DNA from: Sanguinoderma infundibulare
Taxonomy: Eukaryota; Basidiomycota; Agaricomycetes; Polyporales; Polyporaceae
Reading direction: 5' to 3'
Length of the DNA stretch: 64,000 nt
Assembly (NCBI GenBank): GCA_032821775.1
Contig: JAVLRN010000010.1
Span: 124,001-188,000, forward strand
Part shown: positions 37,304 to 48,136 of the stretch, piece after piece
How the letters are laid out: every line of letters starts with the position of its first letter
Position numbering within the stretch: position 1 is the stretch's first letter
Position numbers and translations under genes: made by a program
Notes under the pieces: generated by a model
Seen by the model: only the letters and a program-made list of their open reading frames with translations
Told to the model about the DNA's origin: nothing
The model's database searches: none

Positions 37304-38307
37304 CTACTCAAATCGAAACTCGAGCTCGGGAATGAAGTGCGACTTGCCGAAGCGGTCGGGCAGAGTCTTTCGGATGGATATGACCCAGATCGGATCTTGC
37401 GAGGGCGTCTTGGTCCATTCGGCCCACACCGGGTGAGGATTGTCCCATAGGTGGATATGCTCGCTTGTATTCTGAATTTCACAAGGTTAGTCTATCGATA
37501 CAGCCACGAACGAACTGAAACAGGAGAAACAGACCAAGGCCATGATCCAGTCGGTCTGTTTAAGGATGACGTTCGCGACTAGGTCCGCAAGCGTTATTTT
37601 GCGACGTGTCTTGAAGTTGGGCATGGGAATCTGCGGCCGAATGTGCGACCTTTCTTCACCGGGGAACTGTCAAAGCCATGCACATTAGTACCGAATTCCT
37701 GGCTCGCAGTATGACCTGGGCTGGACTACGGATGCGCCGCTGCCTGCCGCTACCTGCGGGCGTATCTTTGTGTGTGCATCATGTTGATCGCTGGCCTGGC
37801 ATGTAAGTGGCGTGGTACCGGCAACTCACCATTGCCCTATCGATGTGAGTCAACGGCGGAAAGGTCATCTCTGAAGCTGCCTCGATCTCCCCAATCAAAA
37901 ATTGCATTCGCTTCGAGCGAGTGTTCCCCGCTTTGACAAGCTGGAAGCCGATCTCGCCAGTTCGCTTGTTCTTCAAGTCGATCCGGATGCGCGGGTCCAA
38001 GTCACCGGGGAGCGGGACCTTTACTCTGTCGACCGTGTGAGGTTTGTGCATACGCTCTCGGTTTTTCAGCGAAAAGCGTTCCCGGATCGACTTGTAAGAC
38101 TCGGCTGCACGCGTCCGCGTCAGTTTTCGTGAAAGTTGAAATGCACAACACTTACACGCAGGAATAGCTGGTTCGTAGTAATCTTCAGGTTCATATTCTA
38201 AGCACAACGTAAGTCAATCATAAATACGCGGGCACGTCGACACGCAGTACCGACGCCTCACCTCGATAACTGGACGGGTCGATCGCGCGGTCATCCTGGC
38301 CTGCCAT
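37304..38307 (-). CDS. unrecognised small protein, family member 3
   Basis: Unknown protein of about 210 residues in five exons: MAGQDDRAIDPSSYR; EYEPEDYYEPAIPA; a central exon with ESYKSIRERFSLKNRERM, PLPGDLDPRIRIDLKNKRTG and IGEIEAASEMTFPPLTHIDR; FPGEERSHIRPQIPMPNFKT to WIMAL; and NTSEHIHLWDNPHPVWAEWT ending FIPELEFRFE. Introns are 45-120 nt with standard borders. The last two introns are in phase 0 and sit where the gene at 26952-27873 has its own. No signal peptide, membrane segment or known motif; moderately basic and acidic patches. Function unknown. Confidence 0.6.
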
Positions 38308-38980
38308 CTTCTCCCTATGGAAATGACGTTGGAGCTGAGCAGGTGAGGATCGAGCGTTAGCTCTCGCACCTTTATGTGGAAGCTGGGTGATTGCCGGTTG
38401 CGATAACAGTCTCCACGAGACTCGTGTCGCGGCATCTGATGTGGCACATTCCGAAGCGAGCGATTTCTGTAAACTTCAAGGTTCAATGGTCAGTGAAGTA
38501 CGCCCAGCATATTTCGTACCAAATTTCCCCTCCGAACCCTTTCTTGACAAGATAGGGAGTGGTCAACGCCAGAAAACGCTCCGGCTCCGGTTTGCAGCGT
38601 GTGCGGCAAACAACACAGCCACATGCGACCCGGTGTGGAGCCATCTCAGCCTGTGCTGTCGACATCGGTGACAGTCAGAGTGGAGGATAGATGATGGCGG
38701 TCAAGGTACGTAGACGCGTTCGGTTGCGCCGCTTGACTAGGCGCCGGCCTGTTTGCATGTGGCGACCCGGCAATTTATGTTCATGGCATTGCATTAGGGA
38801 TCGTTGCAAACTATCAACCTCCAAATGTTCGACAGACATATCGCAGTGCAGGCGTAGGCTATCACCCTTGACAAACCGAATATCGTGCAATCCATATGCT
38901 AACCCAATCTCACAAATCAACACCAACCTCCGTAGACAAACCAAGCAATATGCAAGTCCATCCCCTGCCGGGCCTTTGCC
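38308..38980. other. intergenic region
   Basis: Promoter of the 37304-38307 gene and 3' flank of the 653-residue gene. No other feature was recognised. Confidence 0.4.
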
Positions 38981-40942
38981 TCAAGATGCAAACCTGCGGG
39001 GCTTCCTACCCATCGGAATCTTGGTCTGACGCGGGACCGCACCACTGCTCACCCCCGTCTTGTCAGGAGCGACGCTCAGCGCCACGCCAAATGTCTCCTC
39101 CTGAGCTGGTCCGGGTTGAGCTAGTGCAGCTCCCCCGGTCGCCTGCTTCCCTTCCGTTACGACGTTCCGCGAGATCGCGAACGTCGTCGAAAGCCGCTTG
39201 ATGACCCCCAGGCCGCGCATGCGCACGGGGAGGCGCGACTTCTTCTCCGGGCTCGACACCGCGCTCCTCGTCGGGCTCTCCTCCGACTCCGCCGCATCCA
39301 TCGTCATCGTCAACGCCCGCGCTTGCACGGGGTGGTACGTGATGTCGGCCAAGTCGTTCGTACGCAAGGCGAGGGCGAGGTCGCGGCCGAACCGTTTGCC
39401 GGAACCCGGAGCCTCCTTGTGGTGGGGGCTGGAGCCAGCGACGGGCGTAGCGACCGCGGTGGACCCTTCGGACACCGCAGACACCTGTACGGCCTCTTGG
39501 GTGCTCGAGCCGGAAGAACGCGCTGAGTCCGTGCTGTGCCTGAGCTCCGCGTCCCAGCGGCGGAACCTGAGCGAGGTCCGGGTCGACGACGAGGAGATGG
39601 TGTCGCGCGAGCCTGGCGACGGCAGGATGGCAAGAGGTCCGGACTGGTCGGCGTCGAAGGATGTTAGACGCGCGGTGGGGAGGACCATGGACGACGATAT
39701 CGCCGGGAGGGAGGCCTCGAGCGCGGCCCCAGGGCTGTCCGCGGTCCAGTGCGCGACCATTTCGAGGATGAACTTGTGCGACGCGGTCGGCGTGAGCCCC
39801 ACACTGCCCTCCCCGAAGTCCGCCTGGGGGATGGCGACGTCGAGGATGCGAAGCGGCGCGGATCCCTCGCTCCTCCCACTGCCAAACGCTTCCACGATCT
39901 TCTCCTTCCGCTCGCCCCGAACCGTGACCGCCGAGAGCGCCGATACCGACGGCGTTACCGTGCTTCCGTTCCGTCCGCCCTCCTTCGCCTTGCCCTTCCA
40001 GAACTTCGCGCGCTTCCGCCAGTCCATCGTCTGCTTCCGCGCGTCGAGCGTGCACCGCACCTGAGCCAGGTACTCCTCCGGCGTCCGCGCGCCCGTCACG
40101 GGCTCGATGAGCCCCGCCCACGCGCTACCCGGCTGCTGGACGGCGTCCTTGATGGCCGCGACGAGCGCGACCTCCGGGTCCTCCCCCTCCGCTTTCGCCT
40201 TGTCCCCGCGGCCAACGACGCGTTGGTACGCCGCGTCGAGCACGGGCTTGTGTCCCCCAACGGAGACGACGAGCTCGACGAAGCGGCGCAGGCGGTCGCG
40301 CTCCGCGACGATCGCGGTGTTCTCCGCAACGCGGTCCCGGTGCCCCGCGATACTGTCATCCATGATGGAGTCGAACGAGCGGTCCGGCTCCTGCTGGGGG
40401 GCGGTGACGGAGGTGAAGAGGGAGCGCCTGAGCTGGACGATCTCGTGCTCGAGAGCGACGACCTTGAGGGCGTACTCGGCGCAGGCCTCCTCCGCGACCT
40501 CGCGCGCGATGCGCTCGGTCTTGAGGGCGGCTTCGAGGCGGGCGACGGACGCGCCCGCCTCGTGCGCTGGCTTCGGGGCGACTTGACGAGTGTGCCCGCT
40601 GCGGGCGGGTCCGGGGGTTGCGGCTGGTGGTTCCTGACCAAGTGGGTTCGAATGGGGATGAGCTGCCGCGAGCGACAGGGCCTGGGGAGGCTGGCTAAGG
40701 AGACCGGGGCTGGAGAAAGGAGCGGAGAGTTCAAACGGGCTCAAGGGGGCCATGGGGATGAGGATGTCGGCGACGGACTTCGACGGTGGAAGGGGTAGGA
40801 CTGGGATCTCTGGGACGATGCTGCCCTCGGATAACGGGCGAGTCTTGGGGGTGGCGATTGGCGGGGTCGTGAGGCGGGCCATCCCTGGGTCCGACCTTGT
40901 GCGGCGGTGAAAGAGAGTGGTCATGAACTTCTGGAAGCGCAT
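38981..40942 (-). CDS. single-exon 653-residue protein of unknown function
   Basis: One uninterrupted frame, unusual for this intron-dense window. Starts MRFQKFMTTLFHRRTRSDPG, continues with a Pro/Ser-rich disordered part, then a coiled-coil candidate (residues about 135-180, VARLEAALKTERIAREVAEE). A helical part follows (RDRLRRFVELVVSVGGHKPV, MDWRKRAKFWKGKAKEGG). The C-terminal half is Ser/Ala-rich with FRRWDAELRHSTDSARSSGS and basic motifs (PEKKSRLPVRMRGLGVIKRL). It ends MGRKPRRFAS. No enzyme motif or membrane span. A cytoskeletal, septin- or polarity-associated scaffold is conceivable but is a guess. High GC gives a long antisense frame that I treat as a shadow. Confidence 0.7.
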   Translation of the reverse strand: MRFQKFMTTLFHRRTRSDPGMARLTTPPIATPKTRPLSEGSIVPEIPVLPLPPSKSVADILIPMAPLSPFELSAPFSSPGLLSQPPQALSLAAAHPHSNPLGQEPPAATPGPARSGHTRQVAPKPAHEAGASVARLEAALKTERIAREVAEEACAEYALKVVALEHEIVQLRRSLFTSVTAPQQEPDRSFDSIMDDSIAGHRDRVAENTAIVAERDRLRRFVELVVSVGGHKPVLDAAYQRVVGRGDKAKAEGEDPEVALVAAIKDAVQQPGSAWAGLIEPVTGARTPEEYLAQVRCTLDARKQTMDWRKRAKFWKGKAKEGGRNGSTVTPSVSALSAVTVRGERKEKIVEAFGSGRSEGSAPLRILDVAIPQADFGEGSVGLTPTASHKFILEMVAHWTADSPGAALEASLPAISSSMVLPTARLTSFDADQSGPLAILPSPGSRDTISSSSTRTSLRFRRWDAELRHSTDSARSSGSSTQEAVQVSAVSEGSTAVATPVAGSSPHHKEAPGSGKRFGRDLALALRTNDLADITYHPVQARALTMTMDAAESEESPTRSAVSSPEKKSRLPVRMRGLGVIKRLSTTFAISRNVVTEGKQATGGAALAQPGPAQEETFGVALSVAPDKTGVSSGAVPRQTKIPMGRKPRRFAS

Positions 40943-41414
40943 GCTGCGGTATCAAAGCTATAGCCTGTATGTGCGTAGTTGGAATGGGATGCTCCGTGTA
41001 GTACTAGTAGACGTGCGAGTGAATACGAATGCAGAATAGGATGGAGCAGCTGTTGGGGAGGCGGGCGGGCGAGATTCATAGGTTGAACATGGGGGCTGAC
41101 GACAACTCAGCCGACGAAGCAGGCTGCCAGCCCTGGATGACGATCGAATCTGGAACCGAACAAAGTCGACGAGACCCGATACGCGTCATAGATGCTATAA
41201 GTCCTCTCGAGGAGGCAAGGAGAGCACTGAAGTACAACGATCGACGACAAGCGGATGCATAACAATCATCACAGTGAGAATTACGGGTACAAAGATGCAA
41301 GCCAAGATGGGAATCCTCCTCGAACAAATCATAAGACAGCGTCCTAGCTCTAGTCCGCGCGAGTTGGCGCATTGGAACAACAATAGCGCATATGGGCAAC
41401 GTGCGAGCTCGGGC
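40943..41414. other. intergenic region
   Basis: Promoter of the 653-residue gene and 3' flank of CDC20. Nothing else recognised. Confidence 0.4.
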
Positions 41415-43276
41415 TCATCGAATGCTCAAGATGCTGGCGTTGGTGCTCCCCAACCCCCTCGACTCCTTCATGTCCTTCTTCTTGATCTTGGGCGCCTCCC
41501 AGATCTTCCAGAACTTGAGGTTCTCGTCGCCCGCAGCGGTGCACACGAGCTCGCCGTTGGGCGACAGCGCAGAGAACAGCACGCGCGAGTCGTGCGCGTC
41601 CTTGATCTCCGCCACCTTGTCCATTGACGGATAACTGTGGACCATGATGGCGTGTGTGGGATAGCCGTGCGTGGTCATGAACTCCTTCCGGTGCGGCGAC
41701 CACTGGATGGACGAGACCTGGCCGGGGGTCGTGAGCGAATGGAGACGGGCGCCGGTGGTCGTGTTCCAGAAGTGGACTATGGCGTCGTTGGTGCCGCCAC
41801 CGGACGCGAGGAGGGCGGGCTGCCATGGGCACCATGCGATGGCTTTGACGGCCGCGCTGTGATTCCGCTTTGACCAGCGAGGGGCGGCACGGGAGCTGGA
41901 TGAGGGGGTGCCGACATCGCCGGTGCGTCCGTCCCAGATGTTGACGACATTGTCGTTGCCGCCGCTGGCGAGGAGCTCGCCGTCCGAACGCCACTTGAGG
42001 CCGCAGACCTCTCCCTGGTGGCCGAGGAGCTCCATGACCTTGTGGCGGGCGACACGGACATCGTGATGCCAGATGCTGCCATCCTGGCAGCCGGAGCTGA
42101 GGATGTGGCCGTTCCAGGACAGGACGCCGACCTGGGCTGAGCGGCCGGACATGGTGCGCAGCTTGGTCTGGGTCTCGACGTCCCAGAGCTCAACTGGGCC
42201 CTTTGGATAACCGATGCCGAGGAATTGGCCGTCGTTGGAGAAGTCGAGGGAGGAAATGTACCTCTCTGAAGTTTCGCTGACTAGGACGACCTCGCCCGAG
42301 TCGGCTTTCCAGATGTAGGCACTATTGCTGAGGGCAATGGCGACGATATTGGTGGAACTCCAGGAGATGAGGTTAAGGTAGAAGTCGTCGATCATGCCGG
42401 GGGCATCGAGGATTTTGTATGGGTAGTTTGAGATCTTGCGGTCCTTGGTGGCCGCTGCGGAGCTGCCGGACGAGGACGAGGCTGCGCGTGCATAGAGTGG
42501 ACGGACAAGCTCTCGGGCCTGTGCCATGAGGGGGTCGGAGGAAGCTACTGGTGGGGGCTCATGGTAGGAGAGGATGCGGCGGTTGAGAGGTATGCCGGCG
42601 GCGGCTGCGAGGCGTGCGGTGTGGCCGGGAGAGGCGGACTGGGGATTGAGGGACATGAGGTCGAGGGTGGCGGCGACCTCATCGGCGGGATCGCGGGTGG
42701 TGATGAAGCGATCGCGGGTGTCGCGCTGGGAAGCGGGTGAGTCCATGTTGAATGCGGGTGGAGTAAAACGGAGACGAGAAAGAAGGTGAGGATGCCAAGA
42801 GTCATTGGCGGGGTATTTCTATAGGGAGCGATACTGCGCGCTCATGGACGACGAGTGGCATGGGAAGCGATGCGTACATGCGTTGTTCCAGTGTGGGCAC
42901 GGATATGGTTAGACCGCGTTGATAGACCGCGAGCTAGGGCTAAAAGCACAACACTAAAGTTGGAACTCACCGATGGCTGGGACCGCGAACGCTTCTCGGA
43001 CTTGGGCGGTGGGACATAGTCGCGGGTGACGACATCCAACCTGCTCTCGACGCCGCCCTTGCGAATGAGGCCTGCGCTCGCTTGACGCTTCAAATTCGCG
43101 GTGACTTGGATGGACCCTGCTGTGGAACGTTTAACAGGGGATGCAGGGCGACTGGCGACGATGAAGGGGTTTGAGGCGTCCGCGGGGTTGTTGGCTGCGA
43201 AGAAGGACGAGGAGAGCGGGGTTTTGGTGTCTGAGCGCGACCGGTGTCGGGTGGGTGTTTTGGGTGGGTAAGCCAT
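41415..43276 (-). CDS. CDC20: Cdc20/Fizzy-type activator of the anaphase-promoting complex
   Basis: WD40 substrate receptor that activates the APC/C ubiquitin ligase at the metaphase-anaphase transition. Exon 1 (42971-43276, 102 codons) is a disordered N-terminus with SPVKRSTAG and ends EKRSRSQPS. An intron of about 245 nt, the longest seen in the window, leads into RDTRDRFITTRDP, which carries the C-box-like DR-F-I. Then follow ISNYPYKILDAPGMIDDFYL and seven WD repeats (for example LISWSSTNIVAIALSN, VELWDVETQTKL, GCQDGSIWHHDVR, ASGGNDNVVNIWDG, AIVHFWNTTTGARL, CTAAGDENLKFWKIW). The C-terminal Ile-Arg tail that docks on the APC/C is present (SILSIR). About 540 residues. A downstream ATG at 42746 could give a shorter form starting within the intron region. 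Confidence 0.92.
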
Positions 43277-43742
43277 GGTGGTGAGCAGGTGAGTGAGTGC
43301 AGGGAGAGGACGTGCTCAGTGCGTGCTCGGTGGAGGATGAGCGAGGGAGAAATCTGGCAGCGGTGGCAGAAGACACGCGCTTGACTTATGTTCGCTTCGG
43401 CAACGTGATCGCGTTGGCCTGCGATTATGTAAGCAAACAGATGATCCGCCGCGCTTTGGGGCCGCGCTTTGGCTCTTGTCACTGTTCGCCAGCATTGTAG
43501 GGCATTGTGCTCCCGTCAGCTCTCAGTCGCTACGCAGAGTCCGCAATGTGCGAGGCCGGGAGAAATCCAGCGCTTTGGGAGGGGGAGCAGGACTTGCTGG
43601 AGAGGGAGCCGGACCCCGCTGAATTTGGCGATAGGTACACTAAGGCAGCGTTGTTGGTTCAAACCAAGGTCCGTTTGAGACTCTCTGACAGAATACGTTC
43701 GTATTCTGACCCCAATATTTACTGTAGAAGTGGAAAAGGCTT
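43277..43742. other. CDC20 promoter region
   Basis: Upstream of CDC20 and before a broken plus-strand gene. No distinct motif recognised. Confidence 0.4.
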
Positions 43743-44270
43743 ATGAACAACCGGGAACCTCGAACGACCATCTCTCCCGACATGCTCGCCACCCGCACCA
43801 ACCACCCTCCTCTTCTCCTCTACGGTGGGCTCTTCCACGATGACTACCTTGTCGAATATGCGAGGCGCCATCGCTTCTCGTTTGAGCCCACGCTAGAACA
43901 TCGGAAATGGCTCTGGTGCACCACACCTGAGTTCAACTTCGCCGACGTCGCCGACGACCACTACCGCCGCGACAGGCTAGGGGCTCGAGGTGGCCCGATC
44001 GTTCACGTTCAAGTATTCGAAGATCCTCTACATGTAGACGAACTACAACATGGACGAGGAGTGCAACGGTCCCGGGCAGCCAGACCGATATGATCAGGTC
44101 ATCAAATTTTTGGATGAGTTCATGAACGAATGCTTGCCGGAGGGTAAGAAGACGAAGCTGAAGCGGTGGTGGTCATGGGACGACCATGATGTTGTACGTC
44201 GTCCAATTCACGTGCAAAACTAATCCAATCCTAGACTCGGCTGCAGAATGTGCTTCAAGACTTGGACTAG
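43743..44270 (+). pseudogene. unknown small gene, frameshifted copy
   Basis: Starts MNNREPRTTISPDMLATRTN and reads LLLYGGLFHDDYLVEYARRH, PEFNFADVADDHYRRDR, then VHVQVFEDPLHVDEL. The frame then slips by one base near 44045, after which DEECNGPGQPDRYDQVIKFL, EGKKTKLKRWWSWDD and a short last exon NVLQDLD continue in another frame. The truncated copy at 53300-53591 (-) keeps the two parts in one frame, which shows the slip. Family unknown. Confidence 0.55.
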
Positions 44271-44604
44271 TCCGAAGTCTGTCACAATCCGTTCCTTACC
44301 TGGTGGCTTGCGGTGCGTGCGTTGGAGCCTGATTTTGCCATTGTCTTCTCTTGCGTCGCTGTCCGCCATCTTGTTTCATCAATCCATGCCGCGAATATGG
44401 TTCTTTAGTTGATATCATAGCGCGCCCTGCCTTCGGTGCCTAGGAACCTGCATGGGGGATCTCGTCAGGAGGCCGATCACAGGGCCTTTTCGTGACCCTT
44501 CGATGCGACTCCAATGCTGCCTCGAACATGCATCACCGTCAGTCATGAATGGATCCGGAGCAGTCCAATTGGAGTCCCCACCGCAGAAGACGCGCGCGCC
44601 TTCG

Positions 44605-44713
44605 AACCCGTTCTTTCCTTTCTCCTACCAATCGCCACAGTACCGCAAGGCTGCACTCGCTCATTCGCTATTCATGTTCTCGAGCGCAATCCCACCAGGG
44701 CAGCATTGCCAAC
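44605..44713 (+). repeat. copy of the EXD-type exonuclease 5' end
   Basis: Nearly identical to 50615-50720, with a 3-nt length difference and a few substitutions. It includes leader sequence and the first dozen codons (MFSSAIPPGQHC), then diverges into unrelated sequence. Confidence 0.85.
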
Positions 44714-45244
44714 TGAGTGATGGGCGATCACGTGTGATGTGACATTCGCGCTGCGGACAAAGCCAGATGACGCGATGACCGAGGGCCTTTGTCAGACGGA
44801 GGGCTTCTCATCGCAGGATTAGAGAGCTAGCGCCCATTGTCGTACGTCCATCTGGCCGCATTTGGCTCTCTTTCGTCGTCGCTTCCCTTGCTCTGTCCCT
44901 TGTCGAAGGTGGCGTCAGTTAACCATGACAAACGTCGTCTTCGTCCATGCCAACCTTGAGTCATTCGTACCCGCTCCCCGCTGGACACACCCTCCACACA
45001 TCAACAGTGTCTTGCTCAGCTGGCCCAACGCCGTCATACAGAGCGACTTCGCTGCCTCTCTGCTGCTCGCAGAAACGTCGACCGCCCGATCACGCAGCAC
45101 ACCTCTCGTCCAGTCCCCACATTGACAGTTGCCAAAGCAGATGCCGCCACTGATATCTCGGTCCTCGTGGGCTTCGTCTGCTTCTCGAATCGGCTGCAGA
45201 CAGGTCATCGAATGTGCTTTCTGAGCTTGATCTCTAGCAGATCT

Positions 45245-45252
45245 ATATAACC
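45245..45252 (+). promoter_or_regulatory. TATA box of the GST gene
   Basis: CTATATAA lies about 83 bp before the ATG at 45335, followed by a pyrimidine-rich leader. The strong box and C-rich codon use (CTC, GTC, ATC) suggest high expression. Confidence 0.6.
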
Positions 45253-45334
45253 CCGCATCGATCGTCGTCGGCCGTCCCACCAACCCACTCTCTCTCCTCA
45301 TCCTCAGCCCAGCCAACGTACGATATCAGCCACC

Positions 45335-46200
45335 ATGGTCCTCAAGCTCTACGGTAACCCCCACTCGACCTGCACCAAGCGCGTCCTCACCGTCTTCGAG
45401 GAGCTCAACGTCCCCTACGAGCTCATCGTCGTCGACTTCGCAAAGGGCGAGCACAAGGCCCCCGCCTTCACCGCCATCCAGCCCTTCGGCCAGGTCCCCT
45501 ACCTCGACGATGACGGCTTCAAGCTCTTCGAGTCCCGTCCCATCGCCCGCTACGTCGCCCTCAAGTACGGCGGCATCGGAAAGCTCATCCCCGACCCCAA
45601 GGATCTCCAAAAGTCGGCCCTCTTCGACCAGGCCACCAGCATCGAGCTCACCAACTTTGACCCCGCTGCATCGGGGTTAGGATTCGAGATCGTGATCAAG
45701 CCGTAAGTGTCGTGTTGTCGTTCGGTGTCATGTTGTCCTTCCGCTGTATACGCGGTCGTGCGAGGGGGCCATGGTCGCTAATCCGGAAGGGGCTTTGCAG
45801 TGTCCTCGGCCTCCAGACGGACAACGCGGCCGTCGAGAAGCACAAGACGACTCTCGAACTCAAGATCAAGGGCTACGACGCCCTCCTCGCCCGCCAGAAG
45901 TTCATCGCTGGCGATGTAAGTCCCCCAGTCTCGCGTCCCGATCCCACTCTCTGGACGAATGCTGACCACCGGACGCACATCCAGGAGCTCACCATCGCCG
46001 ACCTCTACCACCTCCCTTACGGTTCCCTCCTCAAGGTTCAGGGGAACGATATCCTCGAGTCTGACAAATATCCCAACGTCAAGAGGTGAGCATCCACCGT
46101 GTTCTCGTCGGACGACTGGACCGGAGTTGACGACCGTGTCAGGTGGTGGGCCGAGGTCTCCGCTCGTCCCTCGTGGAAGAAGGTTTCGGCGGCGCACTAA
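45335..46200 (+). CDS. glutathione S-transferase (phi-like/GSTF)
   Basis: Cytosolic GST conjugating glutathione to electrophiles. The thioredoxin-like N-terminal domain is clear: MVLKLYGNPHSTCTKRVLTV, with the Ser-Thr-Cys stretch near the catalytic position, PFGQVPYLDD (cis-Pro loop) and LFESRPIARYVALKYG, whose Glu-Ser binds the gamma-glutamyl part of glutathione. After the first intron (donor near 45703) the helical domain reads LGLQTDNAAVEKHKTTLELK, LLARQKFIAGD, LTIADLYHLPYGSLLKV and RWWAEVSARPSWKKV. Four exons, about 215 residues, normal size. This form is close to fungal phi-like GSTs (GTT1/GSTFuA relatives); the exact class and whether Ser or Cys is catalytic cannot be settled by eye. 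Confidence 0.92.
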
Positions 46201-46412
46201 GCATCTACACGGGTCAATGTACCCGCATGTACTCTGTAACACCATCATCATCAGTCAGAAAACCGGAATGTACAGCATGTTGTTTTCAACTCGATACGTG
46301 TGGCGCGATCGTCCGTTTGGCCACTCAGGGGCCTCTGATCTTACACTGCGATTGTATCGTGCCATCGTGGACCCACAACCGACAACACGCTGTGGGGACG
46401 ATGGCACCTTAC

Positions 46413-48102
46413 TGTGGCCAATGACCCCCGGAAGCCATTCCGAACACTCTTCCGCTCGACCCTGATGTTCCCTTCGTCTCTTCGACTCCAGTACGGAACG
46501 TGCGCCGCAGAGGCGGAGCAGGCTCGGGGGCTCACATGCTCCGCCCAAACCGTCCTATATCTCCCTCGGGGCTGTGTGCACCGAGCAGGCCAGGTCGCAT
46601 CCGGGCGCATCGGAGAAGCACTTTGCTGCTTCGAGGAGCATCGAAAGGATCATTCTGACGGGGACGCCGTGCGGGGTCCTCCAGGGGTCCTGCACGAGGC
46701 AGCGTCGCTAGTTTGTGCCCTAAACATAGCAACAAAACGTGGGCCGACCACCTCTGGACTTACCGCACTGAGCAGTCCATCGCGGGCGGTGCTAATACGC
46801 TGTCCGGGATAGGTAGACTTGGAGGGCCCGCCACGATCAGGAATCCTGCTGCGGAGAGCTGGGGAATAGGGCCGAAGAATGCGATGGCATGAGCACCGAA
46901 GCATGTACATTCAGAGATCTCCGCCCGGTCCAGTACGTACGCAGCATGGTCCGTATGCCTGGTGACTATGACGACATGGGTCGTACGCTGCCACTTGCGG
47001 CCAACATGGCAGAGCAGTGACGGCGAAGCGACACGGACGGAGCAGATATCGGATCGTGGTCTAAGTACCACCGTTACCGATGGTATAAGATCGGAAGACC
47101 GGCGTTTATGGAGGCGCAACGTGAGACAACTTGAGCACGTCGGAAGGCCCGCCGGACGAGAGGATCGGATGGAAGAGAGAAGCAGGGCTGCAAGGCGATG
47201 CGAGTGGCTTGGCGCATGACTCTGTGGTTAAGTCCAGCGATCTTCCGGGAAGGCGAAATCAGCGCAGGCAAACGCCCATTTGCTGCACATTGGAACAACC
47301 GGTACGTACAATGTCCACGAGGAACACTCGGAGCGTTCACCAAGGCCCATCGAGCTCTACTATTCGGAACCAGCGGGAGAACCAGAGCTTTCTACGTGGC
47401 AGCAGACTTGCCCGTAGGCTGTGTATACGGTCCGAACAACTGCGAATCCGCGAACCACGGTGAAAAACGAAGAAGAGCGAGGACAGACAAGGCACAGAAG
47501 TAGAATGGCATTCAACATCGGGGGTTAATACAACGGAACACGGCTTCGGGTTGTCATTGCGCCCACGAGGCAGAGAAGCCGACACGGAAACGAGCTGTGG
47601 ACCTATGTGGGGATTCTGTTTGCAGGATCCGATAGTCGGGGAAGTGATGGAAGCCGTGCAGGCCAACGTCGACGGCCCACGACGCTGCCAGTATCTTTCA
47701 CATCGAGCGAAGGCGCACTAACTAGTAATCAGAAGGTACACCAGCACTCACCTCAGCTGTTAATGTCGAGTGAACCATGCTAATCGGAGGGTGGGCTGGA
47801 ATACGTTGAACACGTTGAGGTTACAGGAATCCATCTGGACCGAAGCTGACATCCAGATAGCTGTGTTGTTGCACCCCCTTTACACGAAGCAAGGCTATAT
47901 GCGAGCATTAAACGTTGCAACTAGCAGTAGAACATCTGGTGAGCCGGGCGTCGTCGAGGTGGGGGGATCCGATGAAGGTGGGCCGCAAGCTCAAAAGCTT
48001 TCGCCCTTGCTGAGCCCCGATGACATTCGGACCGGGCCGCCGTGGACGCCTGTCTGGATCACGTGGATCAAATCGAAAGGCAGGCGCCAAAAAGTTCTGC
48101 TT
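46413..48102 (+). repeat. 1,690 bp dispersed repeat, copy A
   Basis: Inverted relative to copy B at 53592-55281. Both copies are exactly 1,690 bp and translated short frames are the same residue for residue over most of the length; differences cluster within about 25 bp of the GST-side end, plus one substitution near the other end. No protein motif, no terminal inverted repeat and no evident target-site duplication. Its right end lies 34 bp before the RRP9 start codon. A solo LTR, a non-autonomous transposon or a segmental duplication are all possible. Confidence 0.85.
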
Positions 48103-48136
48103 GTCGCAACTTGTCCGCTCCCTCGCTCTGCTCAGC

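Larger units (their letters stand above)
44271..45334. other. intergenic region with duplicated exonuclease 5' fragment and GST promoter
   Basis: Contains the 109 bp copy of the start of the exonuclease gene (44605-44713) and the GST TATA box at 45245-45252. Otherwise no gene recognised. Confidence 0.5.

Noticed and set aside
39749..40798. 349-residue plus-strand open frame
   Set aside because: Exactly opposite the 653-residue gene, Arg/Leu-rich composition as expected from a GC-rich antisense shadow, no family motif.
44452..44742. Open frame containing NPFFPFSYQSPQYRKA
   Set aside because: The same block lies in the leader of the exonuclease gene at 50615; the frame here is a duplicated leader fragment, not a gene of its own.
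46413..48102. Short frames (for example 109 and 119 residues) duplicated in both copies of the 1,690 bp repeat
   Set aside because: Identical translation only reflects near-identical DNA; no motif, start context or splice structure supports coding, and frames exist on both strands.
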